DNA of 26,021 nt from Microbacteriaceae bacterium UBA4731 (GTDB lineage Bacteria > Actinomycetota > Actinomycetes > Actinomycetales > Microbacteriaceae), in assembly GCA_002404115.1 (NCBI GenBank), contig DHJB01000066.1:31256-57276 (forward strand), read 5' to 3'. Made by a program: the position numbers and the translations under genes. Within the stretch, counting starts at the first letter, position 1. Every line of letters begins with the position of its first letter. Of the stretch, positions 15,525 to 22,457 are shown piece by piece. The notes under the pieces are model-generated. The model had not been told where the DNA came from. It did no database searches and saw nothing but the letters and a program-made list of their open reading frames with translations.

Positions 15525-16700
15525 ATGACTGATCTGATCACCACCGGACTCGGGCGCATCGAATGGATCCGTTCGCGGATGCCGCTGCTCGCCCAGGCGC
15601 GCGCCGACTTCGCCGAAACACTGCCGTTCGCCGGCCGACGCATCGGGATGTCGCTGCACCTCGAGCCGAAGACGGCCGTGCTGCTCGAGACGCTGCAGGC
15701 CGGGGGCGCCGAGATTGTCGCGACGGGCAACCACGGCTCGACCCAGGACGACATCGTCGCGGTGCTCCGCTCCCGCGGAATGAGCGTCTTCGGCGCCCGC
15801 GACGACACCCTGGACCAGCACCACGCCAATGTGCTCTCCGTGCTCGACTCGGCCCCCGACATGCTCCTCGACAACGGCGGCGACCTGGCCGCCGGCATCG
15901 TCGCCCGCGGAGCGGCCGCGAGCATCATCGGCGGCACGGAGGAGACCACCTCCGGCGGCGACCGCCTGCGCAGCGAGCTGGCCGGAGCCGTGCCGTTCCC
16001 GGTGATCGTGATCAACGACAGCCTGCTCAAGGCGATCGGCGAGAACCGGCACGCGGTCGGCCAGTCGGTCATCGAAAGCTTCATGCGCATCACCAACCTC
16101 ATGGTCCCGGGGCGCCATTTCGTCGTCGTCGGCTACGGCTGGTGCGGCCGCGGCATCGCCCAGTACCTGCGCGCGCTCGGCGGCCAGGTCGCCGTGGTCG
16201 AGGTCGACGTGATGAAGGCCTTCGAGGCCGCCCTCGACGGCTACCGCGTCGGCTCGGCCGCGGACCTCGCCGAGTGGGCTGACGTCATGATCACCGCCAC
16301 GGGCCGCCCGGGCGTGATCGGCGAGGAGGTCTTCGCGCGGCTGCGGAGCGGGGTCGTGCTGGCGAACAGCGGGCACTTCCCGGGGGAGATCGACGTGGCC
16401 CGGTTGAAGGGGCGCGCGGCATCCGTGTCCCAGGTCGACGATGCGATCGAACGGATCGAGTTCGCCGATGGCCGGCACGTCGTGCTGATCGCCGAGGGGC
16501 GCATGTTCAACCTGGGCGGCCGCCAGCCCAAGGGCAACTCGCTCGAGTCGATGGACCTCGGCTTCCTGCTGCAGGTGCTCTCCCTCGAGCGGGTCGCGAC
16601 GGCCGCAGCCGGCCTCACCGCCGGCGCGCAGCCGGTTCCGGTGGAGATCGAACGCGAGATCGCGACGAGGTTCCTCGCCGCGCTCGACGCCGCCAGGTAG
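15525..16700 (+). CDS. Divergent S-adenosylhomocysteinase-family enzyme of unknown substrate
   Basis: NAD-dependent SahH-fold protein (391 aa, shorter than the usual 430-490). Compared with human SahH from memory, it keeps the H55 equivalent (H45), E156 (E140 in GTEETTSGG), N181 and K186 (N164, K169 in INDSLLK), N191 (N174) and H301 (H284 in NSGHFPGEID), plus the NAD motif GYGWCGRG at 203-210. D190 is replaced by Glu (E173) and D131 by Asn (N117 in LDNGGD). Adenine-reading positions differ: T57 and E59 are E47 and K49 (HLEPKT), and the GHPSF loop with H353 is replaced by GGRQPKGNS. The C-terminal Lys/Tyr extension is missing. Thus 3'-oxidation chemistry is probably kept while the base differs, perhaps an S-inosyl-type or other nucleoside thioether (inference). 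The start is set by the family N-terminus; no ribosome-binding site. It is followed after 6 nt by an IclR regulator. Confidence 0.82.
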   Translation: MTDLITTGLGRIEWIRSRMPLLAQARADFAETLPFAGRRIGMSLHLEPKTAVLLETLQAGGAEIVATGNHGSTQDDIVAVLRSRGMSVFGARDDTLDQHHANVLSVLDSAPDMLLDNGGDLAAGIVARGAAASIIGGTEETTSGGDRLRSELAGAVPFPVIVINDSLLKAIGENRHAVGQSVIESFMRITNLMVPGRHFVVVGYGWCGRGIAQYLRALGGQVAVVEVDVMKAFEAALDGYRVGSAADLAEWADVMITATGRPGVIGEEVFARLRSGVVLANSGHFPGEIDVARLKGRAASVSQVDDAIERIEFADGRHVVLIAEGRMFNLGGRQPKGNSLESMDLGFLLQVLSLERVATAAAGLTAGAQPVPVEIEREIATRFLAALDAAR

Positions 16701-16706
16701 GCGACC

Positions 16707-17465
16707 GTGGTGACCAGCTACGCCGTCCCCGCGCTCGACAAGGCGCTGGACATCCTGGAACTGCTCGCCCGGCAGTCCGGCGGCCTCGGGCAGGCGCCGC
16801 TCGCGGAGGCCGTGGGACGCACGGTCGGGGAGATCTTCCGGGTGCTGCAGACGCTCGAGCGGCGCGGGTTCATCCTGCGCGATGCCCAGTCGGGGCTGTA
16901 CCTGCTCTCCACCCGGATGCTCGAGCTCGCCAACCTGCACCCGCCGCTCCGCGGGCTGGTGCAGCTGGCGCTCGGCCCGATGCAGCGGCTCGCGGATGCT
17001 GCGCGGCAATCCTGCAACCTCGCGATTCTCGAGGGGGTCACCGTGCGGGTCGTGGCGCAGGTCGAAAGTCCAGCCGACTTCGGGTTCAGGGTGCGCGTGG
17101 GTGCCGGATTCCCGAGCGAATCGACGGCCAGCGGCCTCGTGCTCCTCGCCTTCGCCGAACCGGATTCGCGGGCGGCCGCCAGGGCAGAACTCTCGGCACG
17201 CGGGGTCGAACCCGCGGCGCTCGCCGCACTCGACGCGCGGATCACGGCCGCCCAGGCGCGGGGATACGCCGAAGACCCCGACGCCCGGCAGCCCGGGATC
17301 CTCGACATCGTGCACCCCGTTTACGGCCGTGACGGCCACGCGGTCGCGGCGCTTACCGTGCCCTACGTCTCGACGAGCTACAGCGACAGCGACGCCCCGG
17401 CCGTGCGCACGCTGGCCGCCGGGACAGCCGCCGAACTGTCCCGCCTGGTGCAGGGCGGCGCCTGA
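16707..17465 (+). CDS. IclR-family transcriptional regulator
   Basis: DNA-binding regulator (252 aa, typical length) with an N-terminal winged helix-turn-helix (residues 1-70: ALDKALDILELLARQ, then GRTVGEIFRVLQTLERRGFI) and a C-terminal effector-binding GAF-like domain (LADAARQSCNLAILEG, then FPSESTASGLVLLAF and GYAEDPDARQPGILDIVHPVYG). The GTG at 16707 is followed by a second GTG; AGGTAGG precedes it by a few bases. It starts six bases after the SahH-like gene, so the two are co-transcribed. IclR proteins usually control an adjacent catabolic gene set and bind palindromes, which fits the dyads at 15488-15521. The effector may be a nucleoside or nucleoside product (inference). Confidence 0.9.
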   Translation: MVTSYAVPALDKALDILELLARQSGGLGQAPLAEAVGRTVGEIFRVLQTLERRGFILRDAQSGLYLLSTRMLELANLHPPLRGLVQLALGPMQRLADAARQSCNLAILEGVTVRVVAQVESPADFGFRVRVGAGFPSESTASGLVLLAFAEPDSRAAARAELSARGVEPAALAALDARITAAQARGYAEDPDARQPGILDIVHPVYGRDGHAVAALTVPYVSTSYSDSDAPAVRTLAAGTAAELSRLVQGGA

Positions 17466-17524
17466 GCGAAAGCGCGTACAGCGCGCGTTCAGCAAACAGG
17501 GAGGCTCGCGGGCCGCTCCGCCGG

Positions 17525-17530
17525 TAGATT
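17525..17530 (+). promoter_or_regulatory. Candidate leaderless -10 box of add
   Basis: TAGATT ends exactly six bases before the GTG start at 17537. The intervening bases are a run of G preceded by A, which could mimic a ribosome-binding site, but they lie too close to the start to act as one. No convincing -35 is visible upstream. Confidence 0.45.
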
Positions 17531-17536
17531 AGGGGG

Positions 17537-18658
17537 GTGAATACGAGCCCTGAGGAATACCTGCTGCCCGGCGGCGGAACCAGCATCAACTCCCTGCCCA
17601 AGATCTCCCTGCACGACCACCTCGACGGTGGCCTGCGCCCGGCGACCATCATCGAACTGGCCGACTCGATCGGCCTCGACCTGCCGACGACGGATGCCGC
17701 CCGCCTGGGCTCCTGGTTCGCCAAGCAGGCCAACTCCGGCTCCCTGGTCGAGTACCTCAAGACCTTCGACGTCACCACGGCGGTCATGCAGACCCACGAC
17801 GGACTCGTGCGCGTCGCCCGCGAATTCGTCGAGGACCTCGCCCGCGACGGCGTCATCTACGGCGAAATCCGCTGGGCCCCCGAGCAGCACCTCACCCGCG
17901 GCCTCACCCTCGACCAGGCGGTCGAGGCGGTCCAGGAGGGCCTCGAGGCCGGCGTCGACCACGTCTCCCAGTCGGGCGCGCGCATCCGGGTCGGCCAGCT
18001 CGTCACGGCCATGCGCCACGCGGACCGCGGCATGGAGATCGCGGAGCTGGCCGTGCGCCACCGCGGCAACGGCGTCGTCGGGTTCGACATCGCCGGTGCA
18101 GAGCTGGGCTTCCCGGCCGGCAACCACAAGGCCGCCTTCGACTACCTCGCCACCGAGTTCATGCCCGTCACGGTGCATGCGGGCGAGGCCGACGGGGTGG
18201 ACAGCATCCGCGGTGCACTCTTCGACGGCCGGGCCCTGCGCCTCGGCCACGGCGTGCGCCTCGCCGAAGACGTGAAGATCGGTCGCGCCGACGGCGACAA
18301 CACGTTCGTCACGCTCGGCCCGGTCGCCCAGTGGGTGCGCGACCGCGAGATCGCCCTCGAGCTGAGCCCGTCGTCGAACCTGCAGACCGGCGCGATCGCG
18401 GCCTGGGGCAAGGAGCTGCTCGACCACCCGTTCGACCTGCTCTACCAGCTCGGTTTCCGGGTCACCGTCAACACCGACAACCGCCTGATGAGCAACACCA
18501 GCCTGACGAAGGAGATGGCGCTGCTCAGCGACGCCTTCGGCTACGACATCGACGACCTCGAGGTCTTCCAGCTCAACGCGGCCGCCGCGGCGTTCCTGCC
18601 CCTCGAAGAACGCGAAGAGCTGGCTGACGCCATCGTCGCCGGCTTCGAGAACGACTAG
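17537..18658 (+). CDS. add: Adenosine deaminase
   Basis: Zinc hydrolase converting adenosine or deoxyadenosine to inosine or deoxyinosine (373 aa). The metal-binding HDHLDGGLRP is at residues 26-35, the actinobacterial variant of the usual HxHLDG. IRWAPEQH follows near 115. The catalytic HAGEADG lies near residue 214, LGHGVRL supplies another active-site histidine, and VNTDNRLMSNTSLTKE holds the metal-binding aspartate. The GTG start at 17537 follows a -10-like box by six bases. Two small PTS genes follow after 33 nt. Its product inosine is the substrate of the purine nucleoside phosphorylase encoded at 21463-22296. Confidence 0.95.
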   Translation: MNTSPEEYLLPGGGTSINSLPKISLHDHLDGGLRPATIIELADSIGLDLPTTDAARLGSWFAKQANSGSLVEYLKTFDVTTAVMQTHDGLVRVAREFVEDLARDGVIYGEIRWAPEQHLTRGLTLDQAVEAVQEGLEAGVDHVSQSGARIRVGQLVTAMRHADRGMEIAELAVRHRGNGVVGFDIAGAELGFPAGNHKAAFDYLATEFMPVTVHAGEADGVDSIRGALFDGRALRLGHGVRLAEDVKIGRADGDNTFVTLGPVAQWVRDREIALELSPSSNLQTGAIAAWGKELLDHPFDLLYQLGFRVTVNTDNRLMSNTSLTKEMALLSDAFGYDIDDLEVFQLNAAAAAFLPLEEREELADAIVAGFEND

Positions 18659-18691
18659 CACCGCCAGATCACCGAAACACCGAAAGCCGCC

Positions 18692-19156
18692 ATGCCGCTC
18701 CTCCCGCTTCCGCTCGACGCGATCTCGATCGGCGTACGCGTCGCGGACTGGCGTGCGGCGGTGACCGCGGCCGGTGACGCCCTGGAACGCTCGGGCGCCA
18801 CCGCGCCCGCGTACACGGAACGCATGATCGCGGTGATCGCCGAGTTCGGCGCCTACGTTGTGATCGCGCCGGGGCTGGCGCTGGCGCATGCGCGGCCGGG
18901 CCCCGACGTGCTCGCGGAGGGCCTCAGCATCGTCACGCTGGCCGAACCGGTCGCCTTCGGGCATCCGCACAACGACCCGGTCAGCGTGATCGTCGGCCTG
19001 GCCGTGCGGAGCGCCGACGACCACCTGCATTTCGTCGCCGAGCTCGCCAACGTGTTCAACGACCCGAAGGCCATCCCCGCGATCGCGGCGGCGACGGATG
19101 CCGAGGCCGTCCGCGTACTGCTCGGCGCGACCACTGAACCCGAGGAGTTGCTATGA
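18692..19156 (+). CDS. PTS EIIA component, mannitol/fructose-type (UlaC-like)
   Basis: Cytoplasmic phosphocarrier of the PTS_EIIA type 2 fold (154 aa). VIAPGLALAHARPGPDV contains the phospho-accepting histidine H66, and YTERMIAVIAEFGAYVVIAPG before it, with EPVAFGHPHNDPVSVIVGLA after it, are standard for the UlaC/SgaA-like subgroup. In a complete system it would take phosphate from HPr and pass it to the EIIB cysteine. The gene begins 33 nt after add and overlaps the EIIB gene by ATGA. No EIIC gene is found in the window, so the substrate is open; a regulatory role is possible. Confidence 0.88.
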   Translation: MPLLPLPLDAISIGVRVADWRAAVTAAGDALERSGATAPAYTERMIAVIAEFGAYVVIAPGLALAHARPGPDVLAEGLSIVTLAEPVAFGHPHNDPVSVIVGLAVRSADDHLHFVAELANVFNDPKAIPAIAAATDAEAVRVLLGATTEPEELL

Positions 19157-19425
19157 AGATCGTCGCCATGTGCGGTGCCGGGATCGGGACATCCGCGATT
19201 CTCAAGGTCAACGCCGAGCGCGCGCTCAAACGCCTGAACATCGTCGCGGAGGTGGCGGCCGCGGATGTCGCCGGCATCCGCGCCGTCGCGGCCGACGCGC
19301 AGGTCATCCTGACCTCGTCCGAGCTGGTCGACGCGATCGGCAAGACGAACGCCGACGTCATCGTCATCGACAACTACTTCGACCTCGACGAGCTGACCGC
19401 CAAACTCGAAGCCGCCCTCGGCTAG
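19153..19425 (+). CDS. PTS EIIB component, lactose/ascorbate-type (UlaB-like)
   Basis: Small phosphotransfer protein (90 aa). The start KIVAMCGAGIGTSAIL contains the phospho-accepting cysteine C7 in the CGAGIGTS loop of the SgaB/UlaB-type EIIB family. The rest alternates beta strands and helices (QVILTSSELVDAI, DVIVIDNYFDLDEL). It is coupled by ATGA to the EIIA gene, so the two are made together. Normally the membrane EIIC follows, but the next gene lies on the opposite strand and encodes a phosphohexomutase. Either EIIC is elsewhere or the pair works without transport. Confidence 0.88.
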   Translation: MKIVAMCGAGIGTSAILKVNAERALKRLNIVAEVAAADVAGIRAVAADAQVILTSSELVDAIGKTNADVIVIDNYFDLDELTAKLEAALG

Positions 19426-19504
19426 CAGTCGCGCGCCCGCTCAGCCCCGCGAATCGCGGTTGCGCTGGAGCTACGCCGCTTCGCGGGTGGCGCGCGCCTC
19501 CCGC

Positions 19505-19525
19505 GCACCGGCGTACCGCCGGCGC
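19505..19525. terminator. Weak hairpin between convergent EIIB and phosphohexomutase genes
   Basis: CCGGCG-TAC-CGCCGG (19508-19522) extends by two more pairs after one mismatch. It lies midway in the 127-nt gap between convergent genes. No T-run follows. The rest of this gap holds only GC-rich sequence with no recognisable gene. Confidence 0.35.
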
Positions 19526-19552
19526 AGCTCGGTCGCGACCGCCGACGCGGGG

Positions 19553-21466
19553 TTAGGCGATCAGGGCGCGCATGCCTCGGTCGAGTTCGTCGAGCGCTGC
19601 GGCCGCGGCGGCCTTCCGCTCGGGCACCGTGCCGACGGTGCTGTGTGTGTCGATGTACACCTTGAGTTTCGGCTCGGTGCCGCTCGGGCGCACCATCACA
19701 CGTGAGCCGTCGGCAAGCGCGATCCGCAGCACGTCGCTCGGCGGCAGGCCATCGAAACCCTGGCTGAGGTCGTCGATGCGTTCGACGCGGATGCTGCCGA
19801 CGAACTCCGGCGGACTCTCCCGCAGGCGCGTCATCACCCGCTCAATCTCCGACACATCGGTGACCCGCAGGGCGATCTGCGCGGAGGCGAAGTGCCCGAA
19901 CTTCTCGCTGAACCGGTCGAGGTGTTCGGCGAGGGTGGACCCGTCGGCCTTGAGGTCGCTGACCAGCGAGAGCAGTGCGACCGCCGCGGAGATGCCATCC
20001 TTGTCGCGCACGCTTCCGGGGTTCACGAGGTAACCGAGGGCCTCCTCGTAGCCGTAGATCAGGCCGGGGGCGCGGGAGACCCACTTGAACCCGGTCAGGG
20101 TTTCGGCGAAGGAGAGGCCGTAGGCCTTCGCGACGGCGGCCAGGGCCGGCGACGACACGATCGAGCAGGCGAGAGTGCCGACCGGGCCGGCACCGGAGCC
20201 GGAGTCGGCGGCTGCCCGGGCGGCGACCTCGGCGGCCCGCCAGCCGAGGATGGCGCCCGTCTCGTTGCCGCTCAGGCGGCGGTAGCCGTCGGGGGAGCCG
20301 GCGTCCGGGATGGCGACGGCGAGGCGGTCGGCATCCGGGTCGTTGGCGATGATGAGCTCCGCGCCGACTTCGCGCGCGGTTTCGTAGGCGAGGTCCATCG
20401 CCCCCGGTTCCTCCGGGTTCGGGAAGGCGACGGTGGGGAACGCGGCATCCGGTGCGATCTGCGCGTCGACGAGCGTCGGCAGGTCGAAACCCGCGGCGTC
20501 GAGCACCCGGTGGGTGGTGTGCCAGCCCACGCCGTGCAGGGCCGTGTACACCGCGTTCACCTGGGCGCGCGGCGGATGCGCGACGCGCGCGGTGGCGGCG
20601 ACATACGCCTCAACGACCGACTCCGGCGCCGTCTCATACCTGCCCCGGGGCAGTTCAGGCACGAGCCGCTCGGCGGCCACGCGGAGGATCTCTGCGGCGA
20701 TGGCGGCGTCGTCGGGGGAGACGATCTGGGATCCGCCGTTCGCCCCGCCAAGGTAGACCTTGTAGCCGTTGTCGTTCGGCGGGTTGTGCGAGGCGGTGAC
20801 CATGACGCCGGCGCTCGCGCCCAGGTGCCTCACCGCGAAGGCGAGCACGGGGGTCGGCAGCAGGCGGGGCAGCAGGATGGCGCGCACGCCGGCACCCGCC
20901 ATGAGCTCCGCCGTGTCGGAGGCGAAAACGGAGGAGTTCTTGCGCCCGTCGTAGCCGACGACGACCGTCGGGGTCGTGCCGGGGGCGGCCGTCTGGAGCA
21001 GGTAGGCGGCGAGGCCGGCGGCGGCCTGGGAGACGAGCACGCGGTTCATCCGGTTCGAGCCGGCGGAGATATCGCCGCGCAGGCCGGCCGTGCCGAACGC
21101 GAGGCGCTCGTCGAAGCGGGAGTGCAGGTCGGCGATCGCGGCGTCGTCGCCGTCCCCCGCCTGGGACACGAGCGCGCGCAGCTGGGCCCGCGTCTCGGGG
21201 TCCGGGTCCTGTGCGAGCCAGGCCTTGGCCGCGGCGATCACCGTGCTGGTGGCGTCCGCCGGGGCGGCCGCGTCGTCCGAGCCGTCGGCGGCGCCTCCGG
21301 AACCACCGGGGATGGTGTTCAGCACGGCCGTTTGGGGCAGAACCGTGTCGCGGGCATCCCCGTCAGGCGCCTCCGTTTCCGGGGCATCCGTGCCGGGCGT
21401 GGACGCAACGGCGGAGTGCCTGCCGTGCGGGAACTCCTCGTTGTCCACGGCATCGTCCAGGCTCAC
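19553..21466 (-). CDS. pmmB: Phospho-sugar mutase (phosphomannomutase / phosphoglucomutase, PmmB-like)
   Basis: Alpha-D-phosphohexomutase family enzyme (637 aa with the chosen start) interconverting hexose or pentose 1- and 6(5)-phosphates. FGTAGLRG is at residues 124-131, the phosphoserine loop TASHNPPNDNGYK at 224-236 (Ser226), the magnesium loop DPDADR at 376-381, GYEEALGYLV later, and RPSGTEPKLKVYI at the C-terminus. The start is GTG at 21466, overlapping the upstream phosphorylase stop by four bases. This leaves about 75 extra N-terminal residues rich in Asp, Ala, Thr and Pro, which look disordered; a later start near residue 48 or 76 is possible. Pairing with purine nucleoside phosphorylase suggests use of ribose-1-phosphate as well as hexose phosphates (inference). 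Confidence 0.88.
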   Translation of the reverse strand: MSLDDAVDNEEFPHGRHSAVASTPGTDAPETEAPDGDARDTVLPQTAVLNTIPGGSGGAADGSDDAAAPADATSTVIAAAKAWLAQDPDPETRAQLRALVSQAGDGDDAAIADLHSRFDERLAFGTAGLRGDISAGSNRMNRVLVSQAAAGLAAYLLQTAAPGTTPTVVVGYDGRKNSSVFASDTAELMAGAGVRAILLPRLLPTPVLAFAVRHLGASAGVMVTASHNPPNDNGYKVYLGGANGGSQIVSPDDAAIAAEILRVAAERLVPELPRGRYETAPESVVEAYVAATARVAHPPRAQVNAVYTALHGVGWHTTHRVLDAAGFDLPTLVDAQIAPDAAFPTVAFPNPEEPGAMDLAYETAREVGAELIIANDPDADRLAVAIPDAGSPDGYRRLSGNETGAILGWRAAEVAARAAADSGSGAGPVGTLACSIVSSPALAAVAKAYGLSFAETLTGFKWVSRAPGLIYGYEEALGYLVNPGSVRDKDGISAAVALLSLVSDLKADGSTLAEHLDRFSEKFGHFASAQIALRVTDVSEIERVMTRLRESPPEFVGSIRVERIDDLSQGFDGLPPSDVLRIALADGSRVMVRPSGTEPKLKVYIDTHSTVGTVPERKAAAAAALDELDRGMRALIA

Positions 21467-22296
21467 AGCGCGGCCACGATTCGAGCCAGGAGCGCGCTGA
21501 TCACGGGCTCGGCCTGCTTGCCGGCCTCGAGCACCTCGTGGTGGCTGAGCGCCTCCTTCTGGATGCCGGCGGCGAGGTTGGTGATCAGCGACATGCCGAG
21601 GATCTCCATGCCGGACTGGCGCGCGGCAATCGCCTCGAGCGCGGTCGACATGCCGACGATGTGGCCGCCGATGATCTTCGCCATCTGCACCTCGGCCGGC
21701 GTCTCGTAGTGCGGGCCGCGGAACTGGCAGTAGACGCCCTCGTCGAGCGTCGGGTCGATGCCGCGGGCCAGGTCGCGCAGGCGGCTCGAATACAGGTCGG
21801 TCAGGTCGACGAACGTGGCGCCCTCGAGCGGCGAATCCGCGGTGAGGTTGATGTGGTCGCTGATCAGCACCGGCGTGCCGGGCTTCCACGTCTCCCGGAT
21901 GCCTCCGGCCCCGTTGGTGAGGATCATCGTCTTCACACCCAGGGCGGCCGCGGTGCGCACGCTGTGCACGACCCGGCGCACGCCGTGGCCCTCGTAGTAG
22001 TGCGTGCGGGCGCCGATGACGAGCGCACGCTTGCCGTTCGGCAGCAGCACGGAGCGGAGCATGCCGCCGTGCCCCTCGAGCGCCGGGGCGCCGAAGCCGG
22101 TGATCTCCTGCGCGGCAATGGTGTGGGTGGTCTCGCCGATGAGCTCGGCGGCGCTGCCCCAGCCACTGCCCAGGGTGAGGGCGATGTCGTGCCGGGCGAC
22201 GCCCGTGATCCGGGCGATTTCCTGGGCTGCGGTCCGTGCGACGTCGAACGGATCGGTCCCGGCCAGGTCGAGCGGGTTGGTGTCGGTCGTAAGCAT
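21463..22296 (-). CDS. punA: Purine nucleoside phosphorylase, trimeric class (PunA/DeoD)
   Basis: Phosphorolysis of inosine, guanosine and their deoxy forms to base and pentose-1-phosphate (277 aa). LTLGSGWGS near residue 40, RTHYYEGH, TNGAGGIRE, FRGPHYETPAEV, MSTALEAIAAR and the base-reading ITNLAAG (with Asn) are all present and typical of the trimeric, 6-oxopurine-specific class. The ATG at 22296 is preceded at six bases by TAGAGT, suggesting a leaderless mRNA. The stop overlaps the GTG of the phospho-sugar mutase gene, so ribose-1-phosphate formed here may be passed on to that enzyme. It completes the adenosine route begun by Add. Confidence 0.94.
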   Translation of the reverse strand: MLTTDTNPLDLAGTDPFDVARTAAQEIARITGVARHDIALTLGSGWGSAAELIGETTHTIAAQEITGFGAPALEGHGGMLRSVLLPNGKRALVIGARTHYYEGHGVRRVVHSVRTAAALGVKTMILTNGAGGIRETWKPGTPVLISDHINLTADSPLEGATFVDLTDLYSSRLRDLARGIDPTLDEGVYCQFRGPHYETPAEVQMAKIIGGHIVGMSTALEAIAARQSGMEILGMSLITNLAAGIQKEALSHHEVLEAGKQAEPVISALLARIVAAL

Positions 22297-22302
22297 CCCA
22301 CC

Positions 22303-22308
22303 ACTCTA
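22303..22308 (-). promoter_or_regulatory. Candidate leaderless -10 box of punA
   Basis: TAGAGT on the minus strand ends exactly six bases before the ATG at 22296. Its expected -35 position falls in the left arm of the inverted repeat at 22318-22398, so that element may shape the promoter. Confidence 0.45.
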
Positions 22309-22317
22309 ATTGCCTGC

Positions 22318-22398
22318 CGAATTCGACGGACATTTTGCTCAAAAGTGGCGTTCTGGAGGGTCTGGAGGCGCGCAGGGCCAAAATGTCCGTCGAATTCG
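22318..22398. repeat. 20-bp perfect inverted repeat with a 41-base centre
   Basis: CGAATTCGACGGACATTTTG (22318-22337) and its exact complement at 22379-22398 flank a 41-base GC-rich centre. It sits between the divergent punA and lpdA starts, and the AT-rich arms stand out from their surroundings. It looks like a small mobile or REP-type palindrome rather than a protein operator, because of arm length; whether it recurs elsewhere in the genome is not visible here. Confidence 0.75.
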
Positions 22399-22421
22399 CA
22401 CGGGGAGGGCAGGGACGCGGT

Positions 22422-22451
22422 TTGGTGAGGGGAGCGCAGGAGCGAGAGAAT
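22422..22451 (+). promoter_or_regulatory. Candidate promoter of lpdA
   Basis: TTGGTG (22422-22427), an 18-bp spacer and GAGAAT (22446-22451) precede the ATG at 22458 by six bases. The first base of the -10 is not the usual T, so this is weaker than the other leaderless candidates. Confidence 0.35.
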
Positions 22452-22457
22452 GGAGCA

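Noticed and set aside
15486..17495. Open frame of 669 codons antisense to the SahH-like and IclR genes
   Set aside because: Composition is that of an antisense shadow (Arg, Gly, His, Val rich) and the sense-strand genes have clear family motifs.
19892..21709. Open frame of 605 codons antisense to the phospho-sugar mutase
   Set aside because: Mirror of the mutase gene; no recognisable domain, while the opposite strand has catalytic loops in order.
22335..22457. Upstream extension of lpdA by 41 codons
   Set aside because: It would translate the centre and right arm of the inverted repeat, and homologues begin close to the ATG at 22458.
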